DNA from: Thermoanaerobaculia bacterium
GTDB taxonomy: Bacteria; Acidobacteriota; Thermoanaerobaculia; Multivoradales; Multivoraceae
Direction of reading: 5' to 3'
DNA: 64,000 nt
Assembly: GCA_022823665.1 (NCBI GenBank)
Contig: JAJEHN010000001.1
Coordinates: forward strand, 186,001-250,000
Positions 24,990-35,065 of the stretch are shown here, piece by piece. The translations under genes were made by a program, and so were the position numbers. Numbering within the stretch: the stretch's first letter is position 1; each line of letters starts with the position of its first letter. Below the pieces are notes generated by a model, which was not told where the DNA came from, ran no database searches, and saw nothing but the letters and a program-made list of their open reading frames with translations.

Positions 24990-27704
24990 CTACCCGCCAA
25001 GGCCCTCAGCCATCGCGGCGCGCAGTCTGGCCATCGCCGCGGCTGCCTCTTCCGTCAGGTCGTCGGCGTCGAGAGGATTCTCCTCCTCCAGGTCGTTCTC
25101 GTAGTCGAAGAAGCGGCCGTCGTCATAGAGCTTGTAGCGGTGGTCATGAACGAAGGTCACTTCCGGGATCCTCGCGAAGCGCGGCCTGAAGTCGGTGAAG
25201 ACCCAGTCGCGGGCGGAGTCTGTCTCGCCCCGCAGCACCGGAAGGAAACTCCTGCCGTCCACTACCCGGTCGTCCGGCAGTGCCGCGTCGGCCGCTTCGA
25301 CCATCGAGGGCAGGAAGTCCGCCAGGTCGACCAGGGCGCCCGACGTCCGGCCGCCCTCGAACCCCGCCGGCCAGGAGGCGATGAACGGCACGTGGACGCC
25401 GTAGTCGATCGTCCGTCCCTTGCCTCCCGGCACCACGGTCCCGTCCCGCAGCGCGCTGGTGATCTGCCGGGGTGTGCCGTTGTCGGCGGTCAGGAGGATG
25501 AGGGTGTCGTCCCGGATGCCCAGCTCTTCCAGCCTGCCGACCAGACGGCCGATCAGCTTGTCCGTGTAGGCCACCATGTCGGGGAAGTAGGCCGGATCGC
25601 GGGCGCCGCGGTCGACGTTCCAGTCCGCGCTGTCGGGGGTCGGCACGAACGGATCGTGGACCAGCGCCATCGAGTGGTAGGCGGCGAACGGCCGTTCGGG
25701 CTCTTCCCGGACCTGCGCCTCGATCCTCTCCAGGAGGAAGTCGACGAACAGATCCGGGCCGTACTCGCCTTCGAAGACCCCGCCTTCGTTGTCCGGTCCC
25801 CACAGCAGGGGATCGGCGTACCGTTCGCCCTTCTCGTGGTAATGCCACACCAGGTAGTCGTCGAAGCCGGCTTCCTCCGGCGTCTGGCCCTGGCCCACGC
25901 AGCAGTCCTCCTTCCATCCCAGTTGGAATCCGGAGAGCTGCCACTTTCCCGTCAGGAAGGTCGCGTAGCCGGCTTCTCTCAGCAGGTTGGCGAAGGTGAT
26001 CTCCTCGTGCGGCAGCACGCCCCACTCGGTGTAGTTGCGGCTGTTGTAGCGCCCGGTCATCAGCTTCATCCGCGACGGCGAGCACAGCGGCGTGGAGTAG
26101 GCGTGGGTGAAGCGAACCCCGTCCGCGGCGAGACGGTCGATGTTCGGAGTCCGGTACGACGCGCCGCCGTAGGAACCGATCGCTTCGAAGCCCAGGTCGT
26201 CGATCAGGATGAGAAGGATGTTCGGCCGCGCCGCCGGAAACTGCCAGTTCGGCGGCGGCTTGAAGCCCTCGCGGCCGGCAAGGAAGGGCGCCACCGGGTT
26301 TGGCGGCTGCAACGCCCGGAAGTCGGCCGCCTTCTCGAGCAGACGGGCCGCCAGATCGGGATGTTCAGCCGAGACGTCGCGCTCTTCGAGCGGATCCTCG
26401 GCCAGCCGGAACAGCATCATTCTCGACGCGTCCACCGCGCCCTCCCGGACCAACGGCGGCCCGACGACGACGAGCTTCCACTCGTCCTCCGTCACCGAAA
26501 CCTGCTCCCGCTCCGGGTCGAGCTGGGCGATGAAGGAGTAGAGATCGCGCTCCGGCCCGGCCTGGGCGGCGCCCGTGAGCACGTCGCCGACGTCGACGCC
26601 GTCGAGCGGCTTGCCGCCATGATCGTCGATGCCGGCGATTCCCATCAGCGTGGGCAGCACGTCGATGTAGGACATCGGCGCCTCGATCCGGCCGCCTCCC
26701 TCAATACTCCCAGCGGGCCAGCGCGCGGCCGCGGCCACGCGGGTGCCACCCTCGAAGACGCTGCCCTTGGCGCCCCGGTACGGGCCGTTGTCGCCGATGC
26801 CGACGGAGCCGCCGTTGTCGCTGAAGAAGAGGACGAGCGTGTTGTCGGCGATGCCGTGGCCATCGATCGCGTCGAGGATGCGGCCGACGCCGTCGTCGAG
26901 CGAGTGAACCATCGCCGCATGAACCCGGCGCCGGTCGCGCCGCGGTTCGTCGGCCGCAAGCGGCCGGCCGGCGGTCGACTCCTCCCAGCCGCGCGGTGGA
27001 TCGAGAGCGTCGAGGTCCGCATACAGCGGCAGGTCCTCCTCCTTGGCCTGGATCGGCGAGTGGGGCGCACTGAAGGGCACGTAGAGGAAGAACGGCGCCT
27101 CGCCGCCGGCGTGCCGGTCGATGAACCGCACCGCGTGCTCGGCCAGCAGGTCCGTGACGTAGCCCTCCTCGTCGACCGACTCGTAGCCGTGACTCCAGTC
27201 CCGTTCGCCCTCACGTTCCTTCGTGAAGTAGTCGACCGCCGTGTTGTGGCCGACGAACTCCGTGAAGCCGCGGCGCAGCGGATGGAACTTGCGCTCGAAG
27301 TGGCCGAGGTGCCACTTGCCGAAGATGCCGCGGTGTTCGTAGCCGGCCCTGGCCAGGACCTTCGGCAACGTGGTCTCCGACGTGTCCATGCCGTAGTCGC
27401 GCCAGGGCGCGATGACCGCCCGCATCAGGCCGAACCGGATCGGATAGCGGCCCGTCATCAGGCCGGCCCGGGTCGGCGAACAGACCGGCGCGCTGTAGAA
27501 CCGCTCGAGCCGCACGCCCTCGGCGGCAATTCGATCGATGTTCGGCGTGGCGATCTCGCCGCCGTGAAAGCTGACGTCGTGGCGGCCGAGATCGTCCGGG
27601 ACGATCAGGACGATGTTGGGGAGGAGGTCCGGGGCGGCCGTGTCGGGGGCACCGTCGGCACAGCCGGCGAGGAGCAGAAACGCGGCGGTGACGAACCGGC
27701 GCAC
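24990..27704 (-). CDS. Double sulfatase: two sulfatase domains in one lipoprotein
   Basis: A 904-residue chain with a lipobox (FLLLAGC). Domain 1 (about 28-470) has metal Asp37-Asp38, the formylglycine site C75-SPTR with LMTGR, GKWHLG at 129-134 and FSDNGG near 295. Domain 2 (about 492-880) repeats the plan: IDDLG at 501, C541-SPSR with LMTGRY, GKWQLS, and TADNGTP. Both carry the C-x-P-S/T-R maturation motif, so both are probably active type I sulfatases after oxidation by a formylglycine-generating enzyme. Most sulfatases are single-domain (450-600 residues). It follows the exporter permease gene by 5 nt. Substrates, perhaps sulfated glycans, are unknown. Confidence 0.92.
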   Translation of the reverse strand: MRRFVTAAFLLLAGCADGAPDTAAPDLLPNIVLIVPDDLGRHDVSFHGGEIATPNIDRIAAEGVRLERFYSAPVCSPTRAGLMTGRYPIRFGLMRAVIAPWRDYGMDTSETTLPKVLARAGYEHRGIFGKWHLGHFERKFHPLRRGFTEFVGHNTAVDYFTKEREGERDWSHGYESVDEEGYVTDLLAEHAVRFIDRHAGGEAPFFLYVPFSAPHSPIQAKEEDLPLYADLDALDPPRGWEESTAGRPLAADEPRRDRRRVHAAMVHSLDDGVGRILDAIDGHGIADNTLVLFFSDNGGSVGIGDNGPYRGAKGSVFEGGTRVAAAARWPAGSIEGGGRIEAPMSYIDVLPTLMGIAGIDDHGGKPLDGVDVGDVLTGAAQAGPERDLYSFIAQLDPEREQVSVTEDEWKLVVVGPPLVREGAVDASRMMLFRLAEDPLEERDVSAEHPDLAARLLEKAADFRALQPPNPVAPFLAGREGFKPPPNWQFPAARPNILLILIDDLGFEAIGSYGGASYRTPNIDRLAADGVRFTHAYSTPLCSPSRMKLMTGRYNSRNYTEWGVLPHEEITFANLLREAGYATFLTGKWQLSGFQLGWKEDCCVGQGQTPEEAGFDDYLVWHYHEKGERYADPLLWGPDNEGGVFEGEYGPDLFVDFLLERIEAQVREEPERPFAAYHSMALVHDPFVPTPDSADWNVDRGARDPAYFPDMVAYTDKLIGRLVGRLEELGIRDDTLILLTADNGTPRQITSALRDGTVVPGGKGRTIDYGVHVPFIASWPAGFEGGRTSGALVDLADFLPSMVEAADAALPDDRVVDGRSFLPVLRGETDSARDWVFTDFRPRFARIPEVTFVHDHRYKLYDDGRFFDYENDLEEENPLDADDLTEEAAAAMARLRAAMAEGLGG

Positions 27705-27709
27705 CCAGC

Positions 27710-28867
27710 TTACGCTTCGCGGAGGAGGTCGGTGATCTTCTGCCGCGAGGCGCCGAAGGCTGGCAGCAGGCCGCCGAGGACGCCGGTCACGGTGGCCAGG
27801 AAGATGCCCGAGAAGAGCGCGAACGGCGTCGTTCGCAACTGGAATGTGATCTCGCTGAACGTGACCTGGTTCATCGTGCCCGTCTGGATCGCGTTGAGCG
27901 GCAGCGACAGCAGGGCGCCGAAGCCGCCGGCGACGACGCCCAGCAGCACCGCCTCCAGGAAGAAGCTGCCCATGATCGAGCGCCGCTTGAAGCCGAGGGC
28001 GCGCAGGGTGCCGATCTCGCGGGCGCGGGCGGCGACCTGGGCATACATCGTGTTCGCCGCGGCGAAGCAGGCGCCGATCGCCATCAGCACGGCGAGCACG
28101 TTGCCGAGGATGATGAACTGGCCCGATGACGTCTCCGACTGCAGCTCGTAGTACTCGGGTTCCGTCAGGGCCTGCACCTGGAGACGCTGGTCGGCCTTGA
28201 CCGTCTCGATCAGGTCTCGGGCAGCGGCGGGCGACGCGGCCTGGAGCCGGGTCGAGGAGTAGTAGCCGCTGCGCCGGAACGAATCGCCCAGATCCCGATA
28301 GTCGCCCCAGATCTCGGAACCGTGGGCGCCCACGCCGGTGAACAGGCCGACGACGCGGAACGTGTTCCGGCCCAGCTCGCGCTCGTCTCCGACCCGCAGG
28401 CCGAGCCGGCCGGCCAGGCTGCGGCCGACGATGATCTCGCCGCGGCCCGGCTCGAAGACCCGGCCCTCGGTGATCTCGAAGCCCGGACGGATGCCGAACG
28501 CCCCGGGCTCGACGCCGCGGACCATCACGTTCGTCTCGGTGCCGTCGACCCGGTTGAAGATCTGGATCGTGACGGTTTCACCGGAGGCCATCACCGCACC
28601 GTCGGCCGTCCGCTCGACGCCGGGCATCGTGGTCAGCAGGCGGTGGCTCTCCTGCGCGTAGGAACTCTCCATCTCGGCGCGCGTGCCGTCCCGCATCACG
28701 ATGACGACCGAGGGATCTCCGGTGTCCGCGAACGCCGCACGAAGGCCGCCGGCGAGAGCGAGCACGCCGATGTAGACGAGAACGACGAAGCCGATCGAGG
28801 CCAGCGTCATGAACGCCACGCCGCGCCGTTCGAACAGGTTGCGGTAGGTGTACTTGATCGGGATCAT
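27710..28867 (-). CDS. ABC transporter permease (MacB/FtsX type) 1
   Basis: A 385-residue inner-membrane protein with one N-terminal TM segment (FMTLASIGFVVLVYIGVLAL), a large periplasmic domain, and three C-terminal TM segments with the FtsX signature (ANTMYAQVAARAREIGTLRA). Such permeases drive periplasmic mechanotransmission in MacB- and Lol-like systems. It is 28 nt downstream of a second, divergent paralogue, and the pair probably forms a heterodimer with the ATPase. The opening peptide IPIKYTYRNLFERR is nearly mirrored in the paralogue. Confidence 0.92.
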   Translation of the reverse strand: MIPIKYTYRNLFERRGVAFMTLASIGFVVLVYIGVLALAGGLRAAFADTGDPSVVIVMRDGTRAEMESSYAQESHRLLTTMPGVERTADGAVMASGETVTIQIFNRVDGTETNVMVRGVEPGAFGIRPGFEITEGRVFEPGRGEIIVGRSLAGRLGLRVGDERELGRNTFRVVGLFTGVGAHGSEIWGDYRDLGDSFRRSGYYSSTRLQAASPAAARDLIETVKADQRLQVQALTEPEYYELQSETSSGQFIILGNVLAVLMAIGACFAAANTMYAQVAARAREIGTLRALGFKRRSIMGSFFLEAVLLGVVAGGFGALLSLPLNAIQTGTMNQVTFSEITFQLRTTPFALFSGIFLATVTGVLGGLLPAFGASRQKITDLLREA

Positions 28868-28895
28868 GCCGTCTCCTCGTGCGCGCCGGCCATCG

Positions 28896-30041
28896 TCAGA
28901 GCCGCCTCAGTCCGTCGACGATCTTGAGCCGCGCCGCCGCGACCGCCGGGAAGACGCCGCTCAGCAGGCCGACCGCGATGCCGATCACGACGGCGGTCAC
29001 AAGGACCTGGGAGTCGAGCGCGAAGCCGCCGAAGCCGAAGCCCATCTGCTCCAGGAACGGCGTCGCCCCCTGAATGGCGACCGCCGTGAAGCCGAGGCCG
29101 AGCGCGGAGCCCAGCACGCCGACCGCCAGGGACTCGCCGATCACCATGCCAAGCACCTGGTTGCGCCGGAAGCCCAGGGTACGGAGCACGGAGACTTCGG
29201 TGGTCCGCTCGCGCGCGGCCATCGCCATCGTGTTCGCGGTGATCAGGAAGATGGAGATGACGATCGCGAGCCCGATCATGGAGAAGAAGAACTGGATGTT
29301 GCCGAGCATCTCCGTGAAGGAGGCGGCGAACGCCTCGGCGGTCTCCGCCCGCACCTGGTTGTCCGAGTTCTCGAACATCGCTTCGGCGGCGGCGATCACC
29401 GCGGGCGCCGCCTCCGGGTCGTCGAGCAGCAGCCAGTAGGTGCCGTTCTGGCCTGGATTGCCCATCGCCTCCTCGACGTAGCGCCGGTGGAAGAAGATCT
29501 GTCGCTCCTGACCCGGCTCGTCGAAGTCGAAGATCGCGCGCAACTGGAGTTCCACGTCGATCGGGAAGATGTCCCCCTTGATCGTGATCATGTCGCCGAT
29601 CGACCACCCCTGGATCTCGGTCAGCTCGCGGCCGGCGGCGAAGGCGGTCCGCTGCGCCGCGAACGTCTCCCACTCCTCCTCGTTCCAGGTGTAGTCGTAG
29701 AAGACGCTCCGGAAAGTCTCCGGCTCGACGGTGAAGCGGGGGAAGAAGTTCTCAGGCCTCTGGTCCTTGTAGACGCCCTGGAACCAGTTCTGGGGCGTCA
29801 CCGCGACGACGTTGTCGATCGTCCGTAGCCGCTGCTCGTACGCCTCGGGCAGAGGGAACGTCAGCGAGATCGCGTTGCGCACGACCAGCCGGTCGGGGAT
29901 CGCCGACTCGTCGGCGAAGTCCATCGCATCGTTGACGACGCCGAGAAGCGACAGGATGAAGAGCGCCATGGCCAGACTCGCCATGGTCAGAAAGGTGCGC
30001 CGCTTGTTGCGCAGCAGGTTGCGCCGAATCAGCTTGATCAT
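28896..30041 (-). CDS. ABC transporter permease (MacB/FtsX type) 2
   Basis: A 381-residue membrane protein opening [20 protein letters not shown], then the first TM segment, a periplasmic domain, and the FtsX core NTMAMAARERTTEVSVLRTL with three C-terminal TM helices. Its start overlaps the ATPase stop by 4 nt. Together with permease 1 it should form the membrane part of a tripartite-like exporter or lipoprotein/envelope stress system. No substrate can be read from sequence; the flanking sulfatase and adaptor are the only context. Confidence 0.92.
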   Translation of the reverse strand: MIKLIRRNLLRNKRRTFLTMASLAMALFILSLLGVVNDAMDFADESAIPDRLVVRNAISLTFPLPEAYEQRLRTIDNVVAVTPQNWFQGVYKDQRPENFFPRFTVEPETFRSVFYDYTWNEEEWETFAAQRTAFAAGRELTEIQGWSIGDMITIKGDIFPIDVELQLRAIFDFDEPGQERQIFFHRRYVEEAMGNPGQNGTYWLLLDDPEAAPAVIAAAEAMFENSDNQVRAETAEAFAASFTEMLGNIQFFFSMIGLAIVISIFLITANTMAMAARERTTEVSVLRTLGFRRNQVLGMVIGESLAVGVLGSALGLGFTAVAIQGATPFLEQMGFGFGGFALDSQVLVTAVVIGIAVGLLSGVFPAVAAARLKIVDGLRRL

Positions 30042-30736
30042 TCGCCTGCTCCCGAGTTGCCTGACACCAGTTGCCCCTTGTCGAGCCGCACCAGGCGCTT
30101 CGCCCTCGCCGCCGCGTTCGGGTCATGGGTCACCATGAGGATCGTCTTGTTGAACTGTTCGTTCAGTTGACCGAGCAGGTCGAGGATTTCACGTCCCGAG
30201 TCGGCGTCCAGGTCGCCGGTCGGCTCGTCGGCGAGCAACAGCGTCGGATCGGTGACGATCGCGCGGGCGATGGCCACCCGCTGTTCCTGGCCGCCCGAGA
30301 GCTGCCGCGGGTAGTGCTTCATCCGGTTCTGCAGGCCCACCACCGAGAGCGCGGTCTCGACCCGCCGCTTGCGCGCCGCCCGCGATCCGCGCCGGAGCGT
30401 CAGCGGCAGTTCCACGTTCTCGTAGGCGGTCAGTACCGGAATCAGGTTGTAGAACTGGAAGATGAAGCCGATGTGCTTCTGCCGCCAGCGAGCCAGCCTG
30501 CTCTCGTTCATCCGGCTCACCTGTTCGCCGGCTACGACGAGGTCTCCCCCACTCGGCTGGTCGATCCCGGCAAGCAGGTTGAGCAAGGTGCTCTTGCCGG
30601 AACCCGACGGCCCCATCAAGGCGACGTAGTCGCCCGCCTGGACATCCAGCGTGATGCCCTGAAGCACCTTCAGTTCGAAGGCGTCGCGCCGGTAGTTCTT
30701 CGTCACGTCGCGCATCTGGACGACGGTTTCAGCCAT
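30038..30736 (-). CDS. ABC transporter ATP-binding protein (LolD/MacB type)
   Basis: A 232-residue ATPase from ATG 30736 (a TTG one codon earlier is the alternative). Walker [11 protein letters not shown]-loop, signature [14 protein letters not shown], Walker [13 protein letters not shown] and switch His (VTHD) are all intact. It belongs to the family that partners FtsX-like permeases. It is 38 nt after the adaptor gene and overlaps permease 2 by 4 nt, so the operon order is adaptor, ATPase, permease 2, permease 1, double sulfatase. Confidence 0.95.
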   Translation of the reverse strand: MAETVVQMRDVTKNYRRDAFELKVLQGITLDVQAGDYVALMGPSGSGKSTLLNLLAGIDQPSGGDLVVAGEQVSRMNESRLARWRQKHIGFIFQFYNLIPVLTAYENVELPLTLRRGSRAARKRRVETALSVVGLQNRMKHYPRQLSGGQEQRVAIARAIVTDPTLLLADEPTGDLDADSGREILDLLGQLNEQFNKTILMVTHDPNAAARAKRLVRLDKGQLVSGNSGAGE

Positions 30737-30774
30737 CAATCAGCTCCCTCGTTGGACTCTCTCTGTCCGCTGTT

Positions 30775-32010
30775 TCAGGAGGCCTCGCGTACGCGCAGGC
30801 CCGGTGTCAAATCAGGAGTCGGCTGGCGGACGACGACCTCGCCGCCCCGAAGTCCGGACAGCACCTCGAACTGATTGCCGTCCTGCTCCAGGCCGAGTTC
30901 GATCGGCGCCCGCTCCAGTTGACCGTCGCGCAGGAGCAGGACGTAGTCGCCGCCCCCGTCGTTCGCCACCGCTTCGGCCGCGATCAGAATCTTCGGTTCC
31001 GCCTGCAGCGCGGTCTCGTCGACTCCCTCCTGCAGGAAGGTGACGCTGCAGCTCATGTCCGGCACCAGGCGTGCGTCCCGGTCGTCGATCGTGACCTTGA
31101 CCTGGACCACCGCCCGCTGCCGGTCGGCGGTCGGCACGATCTGCCTCAAGGTGCCGTGGTACTCGTGATCCGGCACGGCGTCCACCTTGATCGTCGCAGG
31201 CTGGCCGAGCTGGATCCGCGCGATGAAGCTCTCGTTGATGTCCGCCTCGACTTCGAGCGAGGTCGGGTCGGCGATCCGCACCAGCGCGCCGGTGGCCTGC
31301 TGGCTGGTGAAGCCTCCCGGCGCGACCATCTCGCCCACCTCGACCGTCCGCTCGATGACCACTCCGTCCACCGGGGCATGAATGACCGTGTAGGCAAGCT
31401 GCGCCTCGATCGATTCCAGGTTCGCCCGCGCCGTACCGAGCTGGGCTCGCGTGACCTGAAGTTGCGTGACCGCCGCGTCCAGATCGGCGGAGGGCGCCAC
31501 TCCCGCCTCGACGATGCGCCGCTGGCGGGCCTCCTCCCGCCTCGCATCGGCGACCCGCGCGGTCGCCTCGATCAACGACGCCTGGGCGCGGCGCACCGCC
31601 GCTTCGAGATCGTCGCTGTCAAGCACCGCGATCACGTCCCCGGCCGCGACCGCGTCGCCCTCGTCGACGTGCAGTTCCGTGATCCGGCCGATGATCTTCG
31701 CTCCCACCGCCGCCCGCACCCGCGCGTACGTGTAGCCGGTGGCGGTCAGCACCGTCGACGCCTGCTCCGGGGTCAGGCGCTGGACCGTCGTCGTCTCGAC
31801 CTCGGGCATCAGGAACGGCACGTACTGGTCGGGCGGCACGCGGTAGATGGCGAAGACCGCGGCCGCGGCGAGCAGCAGCAGGATCCCCCACTTGATGAAG
31901 CGTCCGCGCCGGGGACGGTACTCGTACTCGTCGTCGGCTCGCAGGATGGAGAGATCCGGCCGTGGCGGCGCGCTGTCAGGACCCTCGCCCTGACTTGCCG
32001 GTGCGCTCAC
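30775..32010 (-). CDS. MacA/HlyD-type periplasmic adaptor
   Basis: A 411-residue protein starting at GTG 32010. An N-terminal TM helix (WGILLLLAAAAVFAIYRV) is followed by a lipoyl half-motif, a coiled-coil hairpin (RRAQASLIEATARVADARRE), the second lipoyl half (VIHAPVDGVVIERTVEVGE), and barrel domains. It would dock to the ABC permeases and to a TolC-like channel, although no channel gene is nearby. It is the first large gene of the exporter operon and is preceded by a 17-codon leader ORF whose stop overlaps this start (GTGA). Confidence 0.92.
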   Translation of the reverse strand: MSAPASQGEGPDSAPPRPDLSILRADDEYEYRPRRGRFIKWGILLLLAAAAVFAIYRVPPDQYVPFLMPEVETTTVQRLTPEQASTVLTATGYTYARVRAAVGAKIIGRITELHVDEGDAVAAGDVIAVLDSDDLEAAVRRAQASLIEATARVADARREEARQRRIVEAGVAPSADLDAAVTQLQVTRAQLGTARANLESIEAQLAYTVIHAPVDGVVIERTVEVGEMVAPGGFTSQQATGALVRIADPTSLEVEADINESFIARIQLGQPATIKVDAVPDHEYHGTLRQIVPTADRQRAVVQVKVTIDDRDARLVPDMSCSVTFLQEGVDETALQAEPKILIAAEAVANDGGGDYVLLLRDGQLERAPIELGLEQDGNQFEVLSGLRGGEVVVRQPTPDLTPGLRVREAS

Positions 32011-32060
32011 CGGCGCACCGCCACCGTCGACGGACTGGCGCCGCCGGCCGATCGTTCCAT
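32007..32060 (-). CDS. Candidate leader peptide ORF of the exporter operon
   Basis: ATG 32060 opens a 17-codon frame (MERSAGGASPSTVAVRR) ending TGA at 32007-32009, overlapping the adaptor GTG by 4 nt. A TAGAAT -10 box (minus strand, 32068-32073) would start transcription at this ATG. It could provide translational coupling for the adaptor, which lacks a clear RBS. Small size means it may be chance. Confidence 0.35.
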   Translation of the reverse strand: MERSAGGASPSTVAVRR

Positions 32061-32067
32061 GCCGCGC

Positions 32068-32073
32068 ATTCTA
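32068..32073 (-). promoter_or_regulatory. -10 box of exporter operon
   Basis: TAGAAT on the minus strand, 7 nt before ATG 32060. No clear TTGACA-like -35 at 16-18 bp. It predicts a leaderless message. Confidence 0.4.
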
Positions 32074-32112
32074 TGGTTCTAACCTACGCGGCACGGGTAC
32101 GAGGGTTTCGGG

Positions 32113-33306
32113 CTAGCCCTGCCGGCGCCCCGTCATGAACTGGTACTCCGTGACCTGCCGGTAGGTCTCGCCCGGCCGCAACACCGTGCTGGGAAACCCC
32201 GGCTGGTTCGGCGAGTCGGGAAAGTGCTGGGTCTCCAGGCACAGGCCGCCCCGGTGAACGTACGGTCGACCGCTCTTGCCGACTAGAGTTCCATCGAGGA
32301 AGTTGCCCGTGTAGAGCTGCAGACCGGGAGCCGTCGTCTTCACCACCAGCTTCCGGCCGCTCTTCGGCTCGACGACGATGGCCGCCAGACGCAGTTCATC
32401 GTCGTCCTCCGCCGGCCGCAGCACCCAATTGTGGTCGTAGCCGCCGCCGAACCGAAGCTGCTCGAAGTCGTCGTCGATCCGTCTGCCGATCGCCGCCGGA
32501 GTCCGGAAGTCCATCGGCGTGCCTTCGGTGGGCGCGACCTCGCCGGTCGGAATCAACGTGTCGTCAACGGGCGTGAAGCGCTCGCTGTTGAGTGACAGCT
32601 CATGGTCCAAGATGTCGCCCTCGCCCTCCCCCTTGAGGTTGAAGTACGAGTGGAAGGACAGGTTGACGACCGTGGGCTCGTCGGTCACCGCCTCCGCCTC
32701 TATCCGCAGGTCACCGACGGACGTCAACAGGTAGCGCACCTGGAAGTCCACGTTGCCGGGGTAGCCTTCCTCGCCATCGGGACTCCGGTACCGGAGCACG
32801 ACGCCCGCCCCGTTCGCGGCCTCGAAGGGTTCGCCTTCCCAGACCACGCGGCTGAGCCCCCGGACACCGCCGTGAAGGCTGTTCTTGCCATCGTTTTGCG
32901 GCAGCAGGTGGGTCTCGCCGTCGAGAGTGAAACGGCCCCCGGCGATGCGATTGGCATAGCGGCCCACAACGGCGCCGAAGTATGGGTTCGTGTCCGCGAG
33001 ATAGGAGCCGAGGTCGTCGAAACCGAGCACGACATCGGCGAACTCGCCGTCGCGGCCCTGAGCCGTCAGGGACACGATCGCGCCGCCGAGTTCGGCGATC
33101 TCGGCCCGGAGCCCCGTCCGCGACGCGAGGCGGAAGATCTCGACTTCCCTGCCGTCGACTTCGCCCCACGGGCGCCGGGTCACTCGCACGATCTCACGCA
33201 GGGCGGCTATCTCTTCGGGCATCTCGGGCGGAGAAGGAGGAACCGTGTACCCACAGGCCCCCACGCTGACGCCGGCCAGGAGAAGGATGGGGACGGAGGA
33301 CCGCAC
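32113..33306 (-). CDS. galM: Aldose 1-epimerase (GalM family), probably lipid-anchored
   Basis: A 397-residue product from GTG 33306, with an N-terminal signal and lipobox (VSVGAC), so it is likely periplasmic. Family blocks: GAIVSLTAQGRDG, the substrate-binding region with FGAVVGRYANRIAGG, catalytic His in LSFHSYFNL, GGYDHNWVL, and a C-terminal LETQHFPDSPNQPGF carrying the catalytic-Glu neighbourhood. It interconverts alpha and beta anomers of aldohexoses. Exported mutarotases commonly support use of extracellular sugars, which fits the neighbouring sulfatase, but that link is inference. A TAGTGT -10-like box lies 13 nt upstream. Confidence 0.93.
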   Translation of the reverse strand: MRSSVPILLLAGVSVGACGYTVPPSPPEMPEEIAALREIVRVTRRPWGEVDGREVEIFRLASRTGLRAEIAELGGAIVSLTAQGRDGEFADVVLGFDDLGSYLADTNPYFGAVVGRYANRIAGGRFTLDGETHLLPQNDGKNSLHGGVRGLSRVVWEGEPFEAANGAGVVLRYRSPDGEEGYPGNVDFQVRYLLTSVGDLRIEAEAVTDEPTVVNLSFHSYFNLKGEGEGDILDHELSLNSERFTPVDDTLIPTGEVAPTEGTPMDFRTPAAIGRRIDDDFEQLRFGGGYDHNWVLRPAEDDDELRLAAIVVEPKSGRKLVVKTTAPGLQLYTGNFLDGTLVGKSGRPYVHRGGLCLETQHFPDSPNQPGFPSTVLRPGETYRQVTEYQFMTGRRQG

Positions 33307-33385
33307 GGTCAGGCAGGCACACTAGCAGCGGGTCGCCTGCCGAACTTGCTTCGCGGTCGTCCCTCGCACAGACTCAAGGACAGCA

Positions 33386-35038
<1,653 letters not shown>

Positions 35039-35065
35039 GAAATCTGGGACTCTGGCTCTCGAAAC

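Noticed and set aside
24897..28151. Very long open frame (over 1000 codons) on the plus strand opposite the sulfatase and permease genes
   Set aside because: Codon composition is that of an antisense shadow (strings of Arg, Val, Asp, Leu, Ala with no domain), produced by high GC; the minus-strand genes have clear motifs throughout.
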